The notes: generated by a model from the sequence alone, not told the origin. DNA of 32,515 nt from Streptomyces sp. NRRL F-5630 (GCF_000719475.1 NZ_JOGO01000066.1:1-32515); one strand, 5' to 3'. Positions 1 to 7,922 are shown, counted from the first letter of the stretch. Numbers and translations are program-made.

Positions 1-174
1 GAGGGCGCGGAGAAGCCCGTACCCCGCAAGCACATCGAGATCGTTGTCTTCGAGGGCGAGGAGATTGAGGTACGCCTCGGAGTATGGACCAGCAACGTGC
101 GCTCGCGTTTCGGCACGCTGAGCGAGGACGAACGCAAGCAGCTCGCCGCGCTCGGAGTGCCCTGGGCGGTGTAG
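1..174 (+). CDS. Helicase-associated domain protein, C-terminal end (partial)
   Basis: The frame is open from base 1 to a TAG at 172-174 and gives the last 57 residues of a larger protein. Its end carries the signature of the actinobacterial helicase-associated (HA) repeat: a 'RLGVWTSNVRSRFGTLSEDE' stretch followed by a short 'LAALGVPW' ending. In the family, several such repeats follow a DEAD-type helicase core, and these proteins are common near the ends of Streptomyces linear replicons. Only the last repeat is visible here, so helicase activity is inferred from the family and cannot be confirmed. The gene starts outside the window. Confidence 0.72.
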   Translation, partial: EGAEKPVPRKHIEIVVFEGEEIEVRLGVWTSNVRSRFGTLSEDERKQLAALGVPWAV

Positions 175-184
175 ATGGTGGTCG

Positions 185-709
185 ATGTCCACGCCGTACG
201 CGCTGCCCCGGGTGGGGACGTCTCCGCCCGGGGCGGCGTTTCGTTCTCCTCGGGCGGCTGGATGCAGGACCATGTGGGGAGTCACGTACCCCGAGGAGAC
301 GCTGATGCTCATCGAGACCCTGCGGCCCGAGGTGCGGGTATTCATCGACGATGCACGGTGTCACCTGGCTTTCTGCGCCGGGCTGCGCGCGGGCGAGACC
401 CGGCGTACGCGACCGTGCTCCTGGCCGCAGCCGAGCAGGGAAAGGAAGTCCTCGCCCGGTACGAGGGCCGGGTGGCTACGTGGATGGACTGCGTGGCGCC
501 GGCCGACGTGTGCCTTGAGGTGGTCTGTGAGGAGCCGGGCGAGCGGGTACACGGCGTGCTCTACGCCTGCCCCGTCCGCAGGGCCGAGGCGACCTTCCCG
601 GATGACCGAGGCGGGAGCGCTGGTCAAAGCGGCGGGGCCCGCGAGCCGGGCCCGGTGTGGATTCTTCGACGGCGCCACCCGCGAGGCACGTCACCTCCTG
701 GGGGCGTAG
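185..709 (+). pseudogene. Frameshifted gene of unknown function
   Basis: No single frame looks like a protein throughout, but consecutive pieces in two frames do. Near 302-355 the frame gives 'MLIETLRPEVRVFIDD'. From about 395 to 600 the neighbouring frame gives a good acidic/aliphatic stretch including 'ATVLLAAAEQGKEVLARYEG'. From about 602 to 709 the first frame resumes with 'MTEAGALVKAAGPASRARCG' and ends at TAG. This suggests a gene of about 130 codons with two compensating frameshifts, real or from sequencing. The family is not recognised. Confidence 0.3.
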
Positions 710-838
710 CCCTCCTGTAGGGTCTCGCGTTCTGCGTCATGAGGCATTGCGCTGAGCAGTGGGTTCGTCAGTTGTCTCAGGATCTGTCCGGCGTTTCTGT
801 CTCACGAGGCGCGTCACTCCCTCAGCGGCAGAGTGATA

Positions 839-870
839 GCGGCCAGTTGAAATTCCCCAAGTACGGCCAC
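839..870. repeat. IS-like terminal repeat, left copy
   Basis: This unit has a GCGGCCAGTT half, then ATTCCCC, then a second CGGCCAC. An inverted version with the same layout lies at 1619-1673. Blocks of GGCCA alternating with CCCC in the 250 bases before the next gene look like the multi-repeat ends of IS21-type elements. No istA/istB genes remain between the two copies. The family assignment is inference; the inverted similarity is seen directly. Confidence 0.4.
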
Positions 871-955
871 TTACTGAGGTAGCTGTGAGTGACGACTATG
901 GGGCCCGGAGTGTGCTCCGCTCGCGTCCTGGAGTTGGTGGCATCGGGCCCGCCCG

Positions 956-968
956 TAGGCTGGCCGGG
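956..968 (+). promoter_or_regulatory. -10 element for a leaderless SGNH hydrolase transcript
   Basis: TAGGCT at 956-961 fits the actinobacterial TANNNT -10 consensus and lies 6 bases before the GTG start at 968. There is no Shine-Dalgarno sequence, so transcription probably starts at the G of GTG. Confidence 0.5.
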
Positions 969-1576
969 TGAGTAGGGACATACGTATTTGCTTTATCGGT
1001 GATTCCTTCGTTCAAGGGATCGGCGACCCGGAGCATCGAGGCTGGGTCGGCCGAGTGCTCCAGGCCACCCGCGGCGACGTCACGGCCTTCAACCTCGGTA
1101 TCAGGCGCAACACCTCCGAGGACGTCCTGCGCCGCTGCTGGCAGGAGGTCAGGCCCCGGACGTTGCCCGACGTTGACAACCGGTTGGTCATCTCTTTCGG
1201 CAGTAACGACATGATCGAGGAGGGTGGCAGGGTCCGCGTCGACCCGGCCCGCTGTCTGGGCAGTCTGGCCATGGTCCTTGACGAGAGCCACCACCAGGCC
1301 ATCGCCGCGTTGGTCGTTGGTCCCCCGCCGGTCATCGATGCAGGTGAAGAACATCTGCGACGGGTCTCGAAACTCGCCGACGAGATGGCCGCTCTCTGTC
1401 GGTCACGAAGCGTCCCGTTCATCGCCACGACCCAGGACCTGGCCAATGACCGCTCGTGGATCGAGGAAGCCGTGGCCGGCGATGGCGCCCACCCAGGCAG
1501 TGGCGGATACCAGAAGCTGACCGACATCATCCTTTCCAGCCAGTGGCATGAATGGATCGCTCACCCGGGTCGATAG
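968..1576 (+). CDS. SGNH/GDSL-family hydrolase
   Basis: This 202-residue protein is a lipase/esterase of the SGNH superfamily. Block I is 'IGDSFVQG' near residues 10-17 with the nucleophile Ser. Block III is 'SFGSND' near residue 77 (oxyanion Asn). Block V is 'GDGAHPGSGGY' near residue 178 with the catalytic Asp and His. It has no signal peptide, so a cytosolic esterase or acyl hydrolase is likely; the substrate cannot be read from the sequence. The length is normal for single-domain bacterial members. The GTG start is chosen because it follows a -10 element at leaderless distance. The gene sits alone between two inverted IS-like repeats and may be transferred cargo. Confidence 0.85.
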   Translation: MSRDIRICFIGDSFVQGIGDPEHRGWVGRVLQATRGDVTAFNLGIRRNTSEDVLRRCWQEVRPRTLPDVDNRLVISFGSNDMIEEGGRVRVDPARCLGSLAMVLDESHHQAIAALVVGPPPVIDAGEEHLRRVSKLADEMAALCRSRSVPFIATTQDLANDRSWIEEAVAGDGAHPGSGGYQKLTDIILSSQWHEWIAHPGR

Positions 1577-1618
1577 CCGGAACCCTCCACCGCCCAGCAT
1601 CGCTCTCCGTCATCTTCG

Positions 1619-1673
1619 CGGCCAGATGGCTCCCCGCTATCTGGCCGCGAGCGGGGAATCAGAACTGGCCGCC
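1619..1673. repeat. IS-like terminal repeat, right (inverted) copy
   Basis: Read on the minus strand this gives GCGGCCAGTT, ATTCCCC and CGGCCA, followed by a second weaker unit. The layout matches the left copy at 839-870. It overlaps the 3' end of the LysR-type remnant, so the element's end probably truncated that gene. Confidence 0.4.
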
Positions 1674-1898
1674 AACAGCAGAGACCGCGCGAACTGCCGC
1701 GCGAGCCCGTTCTCCAGCGGGAGTCAGCCGTTGAGGGGCGCCGGATGTCGCCTGGACGAGCAGCTTGTGGCCAACTTCCCGTTCGAGCCGTCGGACATGT
1801 TCGGAGAGCTGTCGGGCCGGAGCCCCCAGCTCGCCAGCGGCGTGTGTCATCGGGGGATAAGCGGTGGCGGCGGCGAACCGTTCACCGGCCTGCGAGTC
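1659..1898 (-). pseudogene. LysR-type regulator fragment (DNA-binding domain)
   Basis: The minus strand is open from just after a TGA at 1899-1901 to a TGA at 1659-1661. It encodes about 79 residues resembling the winged-HTH head of LysR-type regulators: a helix 'AGELGAPARQLSEHVRRLER' followed by 'GHKLL' and 'LTPAGERA', the hallmark end of the wing. The effector domain is missing and the 5' end has no proper start (the first ATG, at 1850, is inside the HTH). Both edges touch IS-like repeats. It is therefore a regulator cut on both sides and almost certainly non-functional. Confidence 0.55.
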
Positions 1899-1953
1899 TC
1901 ACGACCGCTTCATAGATGCAGGCGATATGCAGTCAGCTGTGAGACTTGAGCCG

Positions 1954-2195
1954 AAGCACGATTGTTGTCACCAGCGGCGTCCAATGGCCTGTGACTTCGA
2001 CCGGGCAAAGCACGGTGGTTGTCACCAGGTCGGCGGGCTACCTGTCACCAGCGGCTTGCGAAGCACGGTGAGTGTCACCGGCTCCTGGGCTCCGACTGGC
2101 CGCCCAGGGCTGCGCAGCGGCCCCGACGGCAGGTCCGCGTCCCATCCGGTAGCACCGGTGACAGCACGCCTGCCTCGGTGACAACCATCGTGCCT
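1954..2195. repeat. IS21-like terminal repeat array
   Basis: Three direct copies of a 19-bp unit, consensus AAGCACGGTGGTTGTCACC, lie at 1954-1972, 2008-2026 and 2061-2079, spaced 54 and 53 bp. A fourth, inverted copy lies at 2177-2195 and a partial one near 2158. Regularly spaced multiple binding sites of about 20 bp are typical of IS21-family ends, where the transposase binds several sites. No transposase survives, so this is most likely the joined ends of a collapsed element. Confidence 0.5.
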
Positions 2196-2589
2196 CGGCT
2201 CAAGAAGGCGTGGAAGGCGGCGGTCGCGGCCAGGGTGCGGGAGGTCATCGTCGTGTCAGCCGAAGTGCTCGGCGAGCGCGGACGAGGATGTCGTCGTGCT
2301 GTGGGCCGGGCGGTGGTGTGGTGGGGGGCGGCTTGCCAGAGGGGGCGCATGTCGCTGGGCAGGCTGAACAGGGCGGCGGCGGTGTGCCAGTCGGGGACGC
2401 CGGGGCCGTGCAGGGTCTCGCGGACTTCGGTGGCGGTCGCGGTGGGGGTGAGGGCGTCGTCCTCGCCCTGGAGAGGCAATGCTGGAAGTGCGCACTCCGC
2501 GACGATGCGTGCTGGCCGGGGCAACACACTCCGGCCAGCACCTGCCACCTGATCGGTGCCTCACGTACGACCGAGGCCAACCGACGCCG
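2196..2589. other. Gene-free stretch with scrambled coding-like scraps
   Basis: Several overlapping open frames exist here but none reads as a clean protein. On the minus strand 'PDWHTAAALFSLPSDMRPLW' (about 2320-2380) and, in another frame, 'HDDILVRARRALRLTRR' (about 2245-2300) look like pieces of a decayed gene. No family is recognised. Confidence 0.25.
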
Positions 2590-3159
2590 TCAGCTACTGG
2601 TGAGCACCATGACGAGCGCACCGACCACTACGGTCACCACGCTGGCGATGACCGCCATGTCGGGGAAGCGGCAGCGGGTCCAGCGGACTGAAACAGAGTA
2701 CCGATCGCCGTCTTCACAATTCGCCCGTATCCACTCACGAATTTCCCGCGCCGCTCCATCACTGGTCCTTTTCAGTAGGTCAATGGCTGACCCACCGTAC
2801 GCAAAAGCGGCGACCTTTTCCTCCTTGCCGTAGTGCACTTCGAGCGTTCCGTCATCATTCACCTCCACTGCCCGCACTGCCGCTGCCGGAATCGAGTGAG
2901 TTCGCAACGGGTTGACCACTACGATCTCGCCACGCCGCAACTCAATTTTCGAGCTGGCGATTCTCCCGACGAAGCCGACGAATAGCAGGTACACCGGGAT
3001 GCCTTGCCAGCCGGTTCGATTAGCCACAGCACACACCGCGAAAATCATAAGGATTCCTATCCCGATGATTCCGCTACCGAAGAGGATAGGCCAAGAGCGC
3101 CTACGAAGAATTTTTCGCGAGTTCATTTTCGACATTCCCGTATCGCGATCCCTGCTCAT
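2590..3159 (-). CDS. Membrane protein with PH-like domain; candidate immunity protein for the upstream Rhs tip
   Basis: This 189-residue protein has two membrane segments near residues 23-46 and 51-66. A soluble part rich in beta-strands follows (about 70-145, including 'GEIVVVNPLRTHSIPAAAV'), resembling the bacterial PH-like domain of small actinobacterial membrane proteins. A third membrane segment lies at about 168-187. The ATG at 3159 has a GAGGTG ribosome site 6 bases upstream. It starts 28 bases after the Rhs-like gene stops and shares its lower GC: 60-base lines here count 53-60% GC against about 70% nearby. The position fits the immunity slot of a polymorphic-toxin module. The immunity role is inference from context; an unrelated PH-domain protein is possible. 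Confidence 0.65.
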   Translation of the reverse strand: MSRDRDTGMSKMNSRKILRRRSWPILFGSGIIGIGILMIFAVCAVANRTGWQGIPVYLLFVGFVGRIASSKIELRRGEIVVVNPLRTHSIPAAAVRAVEVNDDGTLEVHYGKEEKVAAFAYGGSAIDLLKRTSDGAAREIREWIRANCEDGDRYSVSVRWTRCRFPDMAVIASVVTVVVGALVMVLTSS

Positions 3160-3187
3160 CCGTTCACCTCAGAGGAGTATTCCACCG

Positions 3188-5359
3188 TCAGCACCAGCTG
3201 GCCGCGTTACCAGGGCTAGCGGCCCCCGCTCCGCAGAAGGTACCCGCGTTCGCGATGTTGAGACTCACGTTCGCCTGCGTGCGACCCACATCGAGCGTTT
3301 TCGTATAACCGTAGTGCAGGGGGCGATGGCTTGAATCAAATACGATCCTGTCAACGCGATTCCGGGTTACAAAAGCGGAGCCACGCCAACTGCCTGCAAC
3401 TCCTCGCGCGACGCCCCCGCCCACAGCGACCCAAAGAAGCGACTTCCCTGCTTTGCCGTAGTCCCATTTGCCCGTAGTGAGCCCGTCTCCGCCAAACGTC
3501 GCGAGAACTCCGACAGCCCCGATCCCCATGCAAGCTCCTGCCGAAACGACGACGCAGGCCGTGAAGCCCGCAATGGGTATGACCCTATCCCTCCAGCCAT
3601 GCCAGGTGCCGAAGGTGTCGTGGAGCCCGGATTTGGTCTGTGTCCAGGCATCTCCCCAGTTGCCCCTCACGATGTTGCTGAGGATTCCATGCTTCTCACG
3701 GCGTTCCGCATCGGCCTTCCTCTTGGCATCCGCCTTTCTCTTGTCGGCGCGCTTCTTCGCGCTGGCCGCTGCCGCGTCCGCCTTTTTCTTGTTGTAGTGG
3801 AAGACTTTGTAGGTGCTGGGGCTGGCCTTGTAGGCGGCGTATTTCTTCCGGGACGCCTTGTCCTTCTTGGGGGTTTGGTTCCAGACCCATTTGCCGTTCT
3901 TCAGGGTGTAGCCGCCGGTCATGCCGCGGTCGGCTGCCCAGCGGTCGTCGTTGTAGGTGGCGCCGCCTGCGGGGCCGTCGGGGCGCAGCCCGTCGGGGTC
4001 GGCCTGGGTGATGGGGTTGTTGTGGGCGTAGGAGTAGGCGTTCATCTGGGCCGGGTCGGTTTCGTCGATGATGGGGTCGACGGAGAGGAAGCGGCCGAGG
4101 GTGGGGTCGTATTCGCGGGCGCCGAGGTGGACGAGTCCGGTGGGGTCATCGGTGCCGCCGACGAAGCCTCGGGTGCCGGGAATGGTTTCGGAGTCCTCGG
4201 AGCGGGACTGGCCGAAGGGGAGCTGGCGGCGGCGGGTGACGAGGAGGGTTCCGGCGGTGACGGCGGTCAGCGCGGTGCCCTGGTGGTCGTTGACGAGGTA
4301 ACTGAAGCCCTTCCCGGTGCGGACGGCGATGGTCTCGCCGTCGTGGGTGTAGTAGCGGGTGGCGTCCTTGGTACCCGCAGCGGTGACGGTGAGTTCGTTG
4401 CCGCCGGGCAGACTCAGAGTCGTGCCGCCATCCGCCTGGTGGGCCAGGAGGCGTGCGCCGTCCGCGTCGTAGACGTAGTCGGTGCTCTTGCCGTTCTCGG
4501 TCAGGGACTTCAGGTGCTGTTCGTCGTCCCAGGCCAGGGACTGGGAACGAGTGCCGAGCTCACGGGTGGTGGTATTGCCCGCCTTGTCGTAGCCGAAGGT
4601 GTCCTTGCGGCCGTCGTCCGCGCCGCCCTTGACGCTGGCGGTCTGGACGGCATGGGGCAGGGCCTTGCCCGGCTCGGACTGGGTGTAGGTGGTGGTGGCA
4701 CCGCTTTCGTGATCGGTCTGCTCGGTACGGTTGCCCACCGCGTCGTACGTGAACGAGCCCGAGGTGGGCGGCAAGTAGCGGTCGGTCTTGTTCGTCGCGT
4801 AGAGCATGAGGACGACGCGCTGGTTGGCTGTCAGTCCTGCTGAGCGCGTCAGAACGTGGAATGCGGTCTGGTCGTGGTCGCTCACTGTGCCTCCTGCGCT
4901 GCCGTGCAGGCGTCCTTGTCGAATGTCGGGCGGGTTGCACAGCGTGATCGCTTCGCGCTGCTCGACTCCGCTACCGTGAAAAGCGATGTAGGGGCTGATC
5001 CGGTAGAAGCGGTAGCTGCCCACCCGGCCCCGCTCGATCAGGATGCGCCGCCGGCGCAGGGCCCGGTTGATCTTGCCGACTGCGTCGGGGGTCATGCCGA
5101 CCCGTTTCGCGATGTCCGCGCCGGTGAGGCGGAGCGGTTCCATGCCGGGCGGTGACGTGCCGATCCACCACTGGATCAAGTACTTCTGAGCTTGTTTTTT
5201 AACCAGCTCGTCGGGGTTTGGTGCCGACCTTGTGGTGGGCGGGTCGGTGGTACGGCTCGCTGCCGGTGAGGACTCGTCCGACGTCGTGGCGGGGTGCGGG
5301 TCGCCGGTTCTTCGAGCCGGGCGGGCGTCCGGGTCCGGGTGTGGTGGGTTTCGGTGCAC
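3188..5359 (-). CDS. Chimeric ORF: RepL-like winged HTH fused to an Rhs C-terminal toxin tip
   Basis: One frame of 723 codons joins unrelated parts. Residues about 50-135 form a winged HTH ('LTGADIAKRVGMTPDAVGKI', then 'YRFYRISPYIAFHGSG') like RepL/MarR-type replication or regulatory proteins. Residues 160-200 are a second piece of that protein. From about residue 201 (near 4759) the sequence becomes the Rhs/YD-repeat core ('SFTYDAVGNRTEQ', 'FGYDKAGNT', 'YVYDADG'). It ends with the conserved Rhs border 'REYDPTLGRFLSVDP', 'YSYAHNNPI' and 'DPDG' at 415-457. Residues 458-723 are a variable tip with a Lys/Ala-rich coiled stretch (500-556), hydrophobic segments (593-625 and about 638-655) and an unrecognised end. 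Only some 250 Rhs residues survive, so this is an orphan Rhs end, not a full shell. The first 50 codons overlap the transposase gene in another frame and are doubtful; the native start was probably lost. Confidence 0.7.
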   Translation of the reverse strand: MHRNPPHPDPDARPARRTGDPHPATTSDESSPAASRTTDPPTTRSAPNPDELVKKQAQKYLIQWWIGTSPPGMEPLRLTGADIAKRVGMTPDAVGKINRALRRRRILIERGRVGSYRFYRISPYIAFHGSGVEQREAITLCNPPDIRQGRLHGSAGGTVSDHDQTAFHVLTRSAGLTANQRVVLMLYATNKTDRYLPPTSGSFTYDAVGNRTEQTDHESGATTTYTQSEPGKALPHAVQTASVKGGADDGRKDTFGYDKAGNTTTRELGTRSQSLAWDDEQHLKSLTENGKSTDYVYDADGARLLAHQADGGTTLSLPGGNELTVTAAGTKDATRYYTHDGETIAVRTGKGFSYLVNDHQGTALTAVTAGTLLVTRRRQLPFGQSRSEDSETIPGTRGFVGGTDDPTGLVHLGAREYDPTLGRFLSVDPIIDETDPAQMNAYSYAHNNPITQADPDGLRPDGPAGGATYNDDRWAADRGMTGGYTLKNGKWVWNQTPKKDKASRKKYAAYKASPSTYKVFHYNKKKADAAAASAKKRADKRKADAKRKADAERREKHGILSNIVRGNWGDAWTQTKSGLHDTFGTWHGWRDRVIPIAGFTACVVVSAGACMGIGAVGVLATFGGDGLTTGKWDYGKAGKSLLWVAVGGGVARGVAGSWRGSAFVTRNRVDRIVFDSSHRPLHYGYTKTLDVGRTQANVSLNIANAGTFCGAGAASPGNAASWC

Positions 5360-6713
5360 CGGCTGGAGAGCCGGTGGTCGTGCGGAGGTTCCTGAACCCG
5401 CGCCGGACGCGGGCCGGGGTGAGTTTGTGCGGCGGTGCCGGCTTCTCCCAGGGCCGGCGCAGGTCGGTGGCGAGCGGTCGGGCGAGGCGGAGCTGAGTGT
5501 GGGCGGCGATGATCAGCCAAGTCCAGCGGTCGGCGGCGGCGGAGTCGCGCAGGCGGGGCCGGGTCCAGCCGAGGGTCTGCTTGAGCATGCGGAAGGTGTG
5601 CTCGATGTCGAACCTTCGCAGGAACGCCTGCCAGCAGCGGTCGACGTCGGCCTTCGTGGCGCCGGTGCGCGACCACCACAGCCAGACCGGCTTGTTCACC
5701 CCGCCGGACGGCAAGCGCTCGACGGCCAGTCGGATGACCGTGCCCTCGATGACCGGCAGTGGGCCGTTGTGCTCCAGCCACGCGGCCCGCTGGGTCAGCC
5801 GCGGGTGCAGCCGGTCCCACGCCTGAGCGGTGGCCGTGCCGTAGAGGCGGGTGTCGGTGACCGTGACGGCTTGCTCCTCGCCCCAGGTGGCAGGGTCGCC
5901 GAAGACGAACTCTCCGCCGTGCTTGGGCATCCGGCCGCCCTTCGGGTGTGCCCGGAAGAACTCCTCCCGCGAGGGCGCCGGGCGGCGCATCACCCGGTCC
6001 GACCGGGTCCGGCCCAGGATCTCGACCGGCAACCCGGACAGCAGGTGAGCGATGCGCGGGGCGTCGTAGCCAGCGTCCAGCACGATCATGATGCTCGGGT
6101 CGTCCTCGGTCCACTGGCCCGCGGCGATGAGCCGTTCGACCACCTCGCGGACATGGGCGGCGGTGACAGCGGCCAGGTCCGCGCCGGGAGCCAGGCGGAC
6201 CGCGTCCAGGAACGCGGACCAGGAGGTGCGGCCGGTCTCCAGCGCGACGACGACCGAGTACGGCCAGCCGGGCATCATCTGATGCTTCGCGCCGCCGCGG
6301 CCGTAGGTGTGGCAGAAGGAGCGGTCCGGGACGGTGCCGGCGTCCGGCCGCAGCCACGGCGAGACGTCGACCGCCAGGACCAGCCGCCCGTCGGCCGCCC
6401 GCGGAAGCGGCACCCCGGCCAGGACCCGCCGCAGCCGGGAGACATCGAGCCCACCGCGGTTCAGCCCGGCGTAGAGGGAGCCGTGACCCCGGCGGTGCTC
6501 CGGCGCCAGCGCCAGGTCGACTAGCGACCGCACCGGTCCGTCCGTGCACAGAACGGCGTCGGCCAGCTCGAACAGCGCGTCCGCGCGGGCGGTCAGGCAG
6601 TCGTAGAAGTCAGTCCGGAACCGGGACAACACAGCCAGGGACTCGACGCGAACAGCATCGTGCAGCGGACTCACCCTTGCGGCCTTGGCATGATCGACAA
6701 CGCACATGATCAC
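5199..6713 (-). CDS. DDE transposase (IS4/IS701-like fold)
   Basis: This 504-residue transposase cuts and joins the ends of its own element. A DDE triad is visible: Asp116 in 'LAVDVSPW', Asp213 in 'IVLDAGYD' and Glu371 in 'DIEHTFRMLKQTLGWTRPRL', the usual Glu region of IS4-like enzymes. The C-terminus (about 420-504) is basic and Pro-rich. The frame is intact, so it may be active. The start at 6713 is the first ATG. The stop at 5199-5201 lies inside the upstream part of the winged-HTH/Rhs frame, so insertion probably removed that gene's start. No convincing terminal inverted repeats were found by eye. Confidence 0.85.
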   Translation of the reverse strand: MIMCVVDHAKAARVSPLHDAVRVESLAVLSRFRTDFYDCLTARADALFELADAVLCTDGPVRSLVDLALAPEHRRGHGSLYAGLNRGGLDVSRLRRVLAGVPLPRAADGRLVLAVDVSPWLRPDAGTVPDRSFCHTYGRGGAKHQMMPGWPYSVVVALETGRTSWSAFLDAVRLAPGADLAAVTAAHVREVVERLIAAGQWTEDDPSIMIVLDAGYDAPRIAHLLSGLPVEILGRTRSDRVMRRPAPSREEFFRAHPKGGRMPKHGGEFVFGDPATWGEEQAVTVTDTRLYGTATAQAWDRLHPRLTQRAAWLEHNGPLPVIEGTVIRLAVERLPSGGVNKPVWLWWSRTGATKADVDRCWQAFLRRFDIEHTFRMLKQTLGWTRPRLRDSAAADRWTWLIIAAHTQLRLARPLATDLRRPWEKPAPPHKLTPARVRRGFRNLRTTTGSPAGAPKPTTPGPGRPPGSKNRRPAPRHDVGRVLTGSEPYHRPAHHKVGTKPRRAG

Positions 6714-6773
6714 ACCAGGGCTGCGGCGCTGTCCAGGGAAGCTGCAAACGCTCTTGGTGCTGGCAGGGGCCCT

Positions 6774-7274
6774 TCAGGCTTGGACCAGTGATGCGCGGAT
6801 TCGAGCGATGGCGCGCAGGATCTCGTCCCGGTTCTTTGCACGCTTGATCCACAGCGGCAGCCGGGCGACCAATGTCATCTTCGGCCCGGTGCCGTACCAC
6901 GGCGCTCGTTCGCGCAGCGGCGCTTGGACGAAGCGCCGGAGCAAGTCGAGGTGTTCCAGGTCGTATGCCCACAACCATCCGTGTCGAGTCTCGATTTGGA
7001 GCCACAACGGCACGCCGAAGTACGGATCCTTCGCGGGCTCGGCGGTGCCCCTCGGGAGCGCGACAGAACGGCCGCTCCACAGTTGTGACAATCCGCAGCT
7101 ACGGCAGACCAGACGCCTCGGTCTGAACAGGGCCCGACCTGCGCAGTCAGAGTCGTCAGGTGCTGGGATGACGAGTGCGGCCTTTGCGCAGCCAGGGCAT
7201 CGCACCATGATCGAGCTGATGAAGTCGTACTCGGTGCTACGCGGATCTTGGAACCGACCGGAGGACGAGGCCAT
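6774..7274 (-). CDS. Zinc-ribbon protein of unknown function
   Basis: This 166-residue protein has a four-cysteine zinc ribbon: C26-x2-C29 ('VRCPGCAKA') and C57-x2-C60 ('LVCRSCGLSQ'). It then has a conserved block 'DPYFGVPLWLQ' and 'LWAYDLEHLDLLRRFV', and ends in a basic helix 'SLV' after 'KNRDEILRAIARIRA'. The same layout occurs in a family of small uncharacterised bacterial proteins often labelled TFIIB-type zinc ribbon. No catalytic motif is visible. The frame stays open upstream to 7463, but that extension is Arg-rich and low-complexity, so the ATG at 7274 is preferred. It is transcribed alone. Confidence 0.65.
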   Translation of the reverse strand: MASSSGRFQDPRSTEYDFISSIMVRCPGCAKAALVIPAPDDSDCAGRALFRPRRLVCRSCGLSQLWSGRSVALPRGTAEPAKDPYFGVPLWLQIETRHGWLWAYDLEHLDLLRRFVQAPLRERAPWYGTGPKMTLVARLPLWIKRAKNRDEILRAIARIRASLVQA

Positions 7275-7532
7275 GCGGTGAGTATGCAACTGCCCAAAGA
7301 GCCAGCGCATCCCGATTCGGCGGCTGGCGCACGACCGCCTGCCGCCCCTGCCAGGAACCACGCGGAGGTTAAAAGACAAGCTGAGTACCTGTTTTCGAAC
7401 TCGCCGGCGGTGTTGACTCCAGGCCAGGAATCGAACAGGGCCGAGATCAGAGCCTGTGGTCAAGCGTCTCGTGGACCCGCTCTGGCAGGATCACCACAGA
7501 GAACAGGCCCGCCACACACCCCGGGAGACGGG

Positions 7533-7922
7533 TTGTACGTACGGTTCCAGGCAGCGGAAGCCAACCAGCGCGGCACATTTCCCGGCGTCTTCGCCCTGGT
7601 GAACGGCCTGGTAGCCGCTGGAAAACTCACCCCCGCGCAGGAGTCCTTCCGCCGCTCCAGTTACGACTGGTACGACGCGCACCTCGTGAACCCCTCCTAC
7701 ACCGACCCAATAGTTTACGACCGTGACCTCAACCCTGGAGCGGAAGCCCGGTTCAAGGAGTCAGCCGCGGACCACATCGCACACGTCGCCGGCCACCTGG
7801 ACATCCTCGCGCTGCACGGAGTGGGATACGACACCCTCCACTCCACCGACCCAGGAACAGTCATCTACGAGGATGACCACCAGGTCGTCGTCCTGCCGCA
7901 CCAGTCCCGCCCGCATCACTGA
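7533..7922 (+). CDS. Conserved-looking hypothetical protein
   Basis: The product is not recognised. From a TTG at 7533, preceded by CCGGGAGA as a possible ribosome site, about 129 residues follow with balanced composition: 'YVRFQAAEANQRGTFPGVFA', 'LTPAQESFRRSSYDWYDAHL', and the acidic end 'PGTVIYEDDHQVVVLPH'. There is no signal peptide or membrane segment. The frame is open back to 7248, but the upstream part is Pro/Ala-rich and probably non-coding. The gene converges with tpg, leaving 67 bases between the stops. Confidence 0.5.
   Translation: MYVRFQAAEANQRGTFPGVFALVNGLVAAGKLTPAQESFRRSSYDWYDAHLVNPSYTDPIVYDRDLNPGAEARFKESAADHIAHVAGHLDILALHGVGYDTLHSTDPGTVIYEDDHQVVVLPHQSRPHH

Noticed and set aside
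3599..4843. A long plus-strand open frame opposite the Rhs-like gene
   Set aside because: Val/Gly-rich low-complexity antisense of YD repeats; the minus frame has recognised motifs.
5176..6549. A long minus-strand open frame inside the transposase gene
   Set aside because: It is Arg/Pro/Gly-rich without motifs, while the overlapping frame has a full DDE triad; it is a high-GC shadow.
5199..6713. Terminal inverted repeats for the large transposase
   Set aside because: Candidate ends near 5200-5227 and 6700-6740 do not match each other convincingly.
7405..7450. A tRNA T-arm-like sequence on the minus strand (GTTCGATTCC)
   Set aside because: The flanking bases do not pair as a T-stem, and no anticodon or acceptor stem is found nearby.
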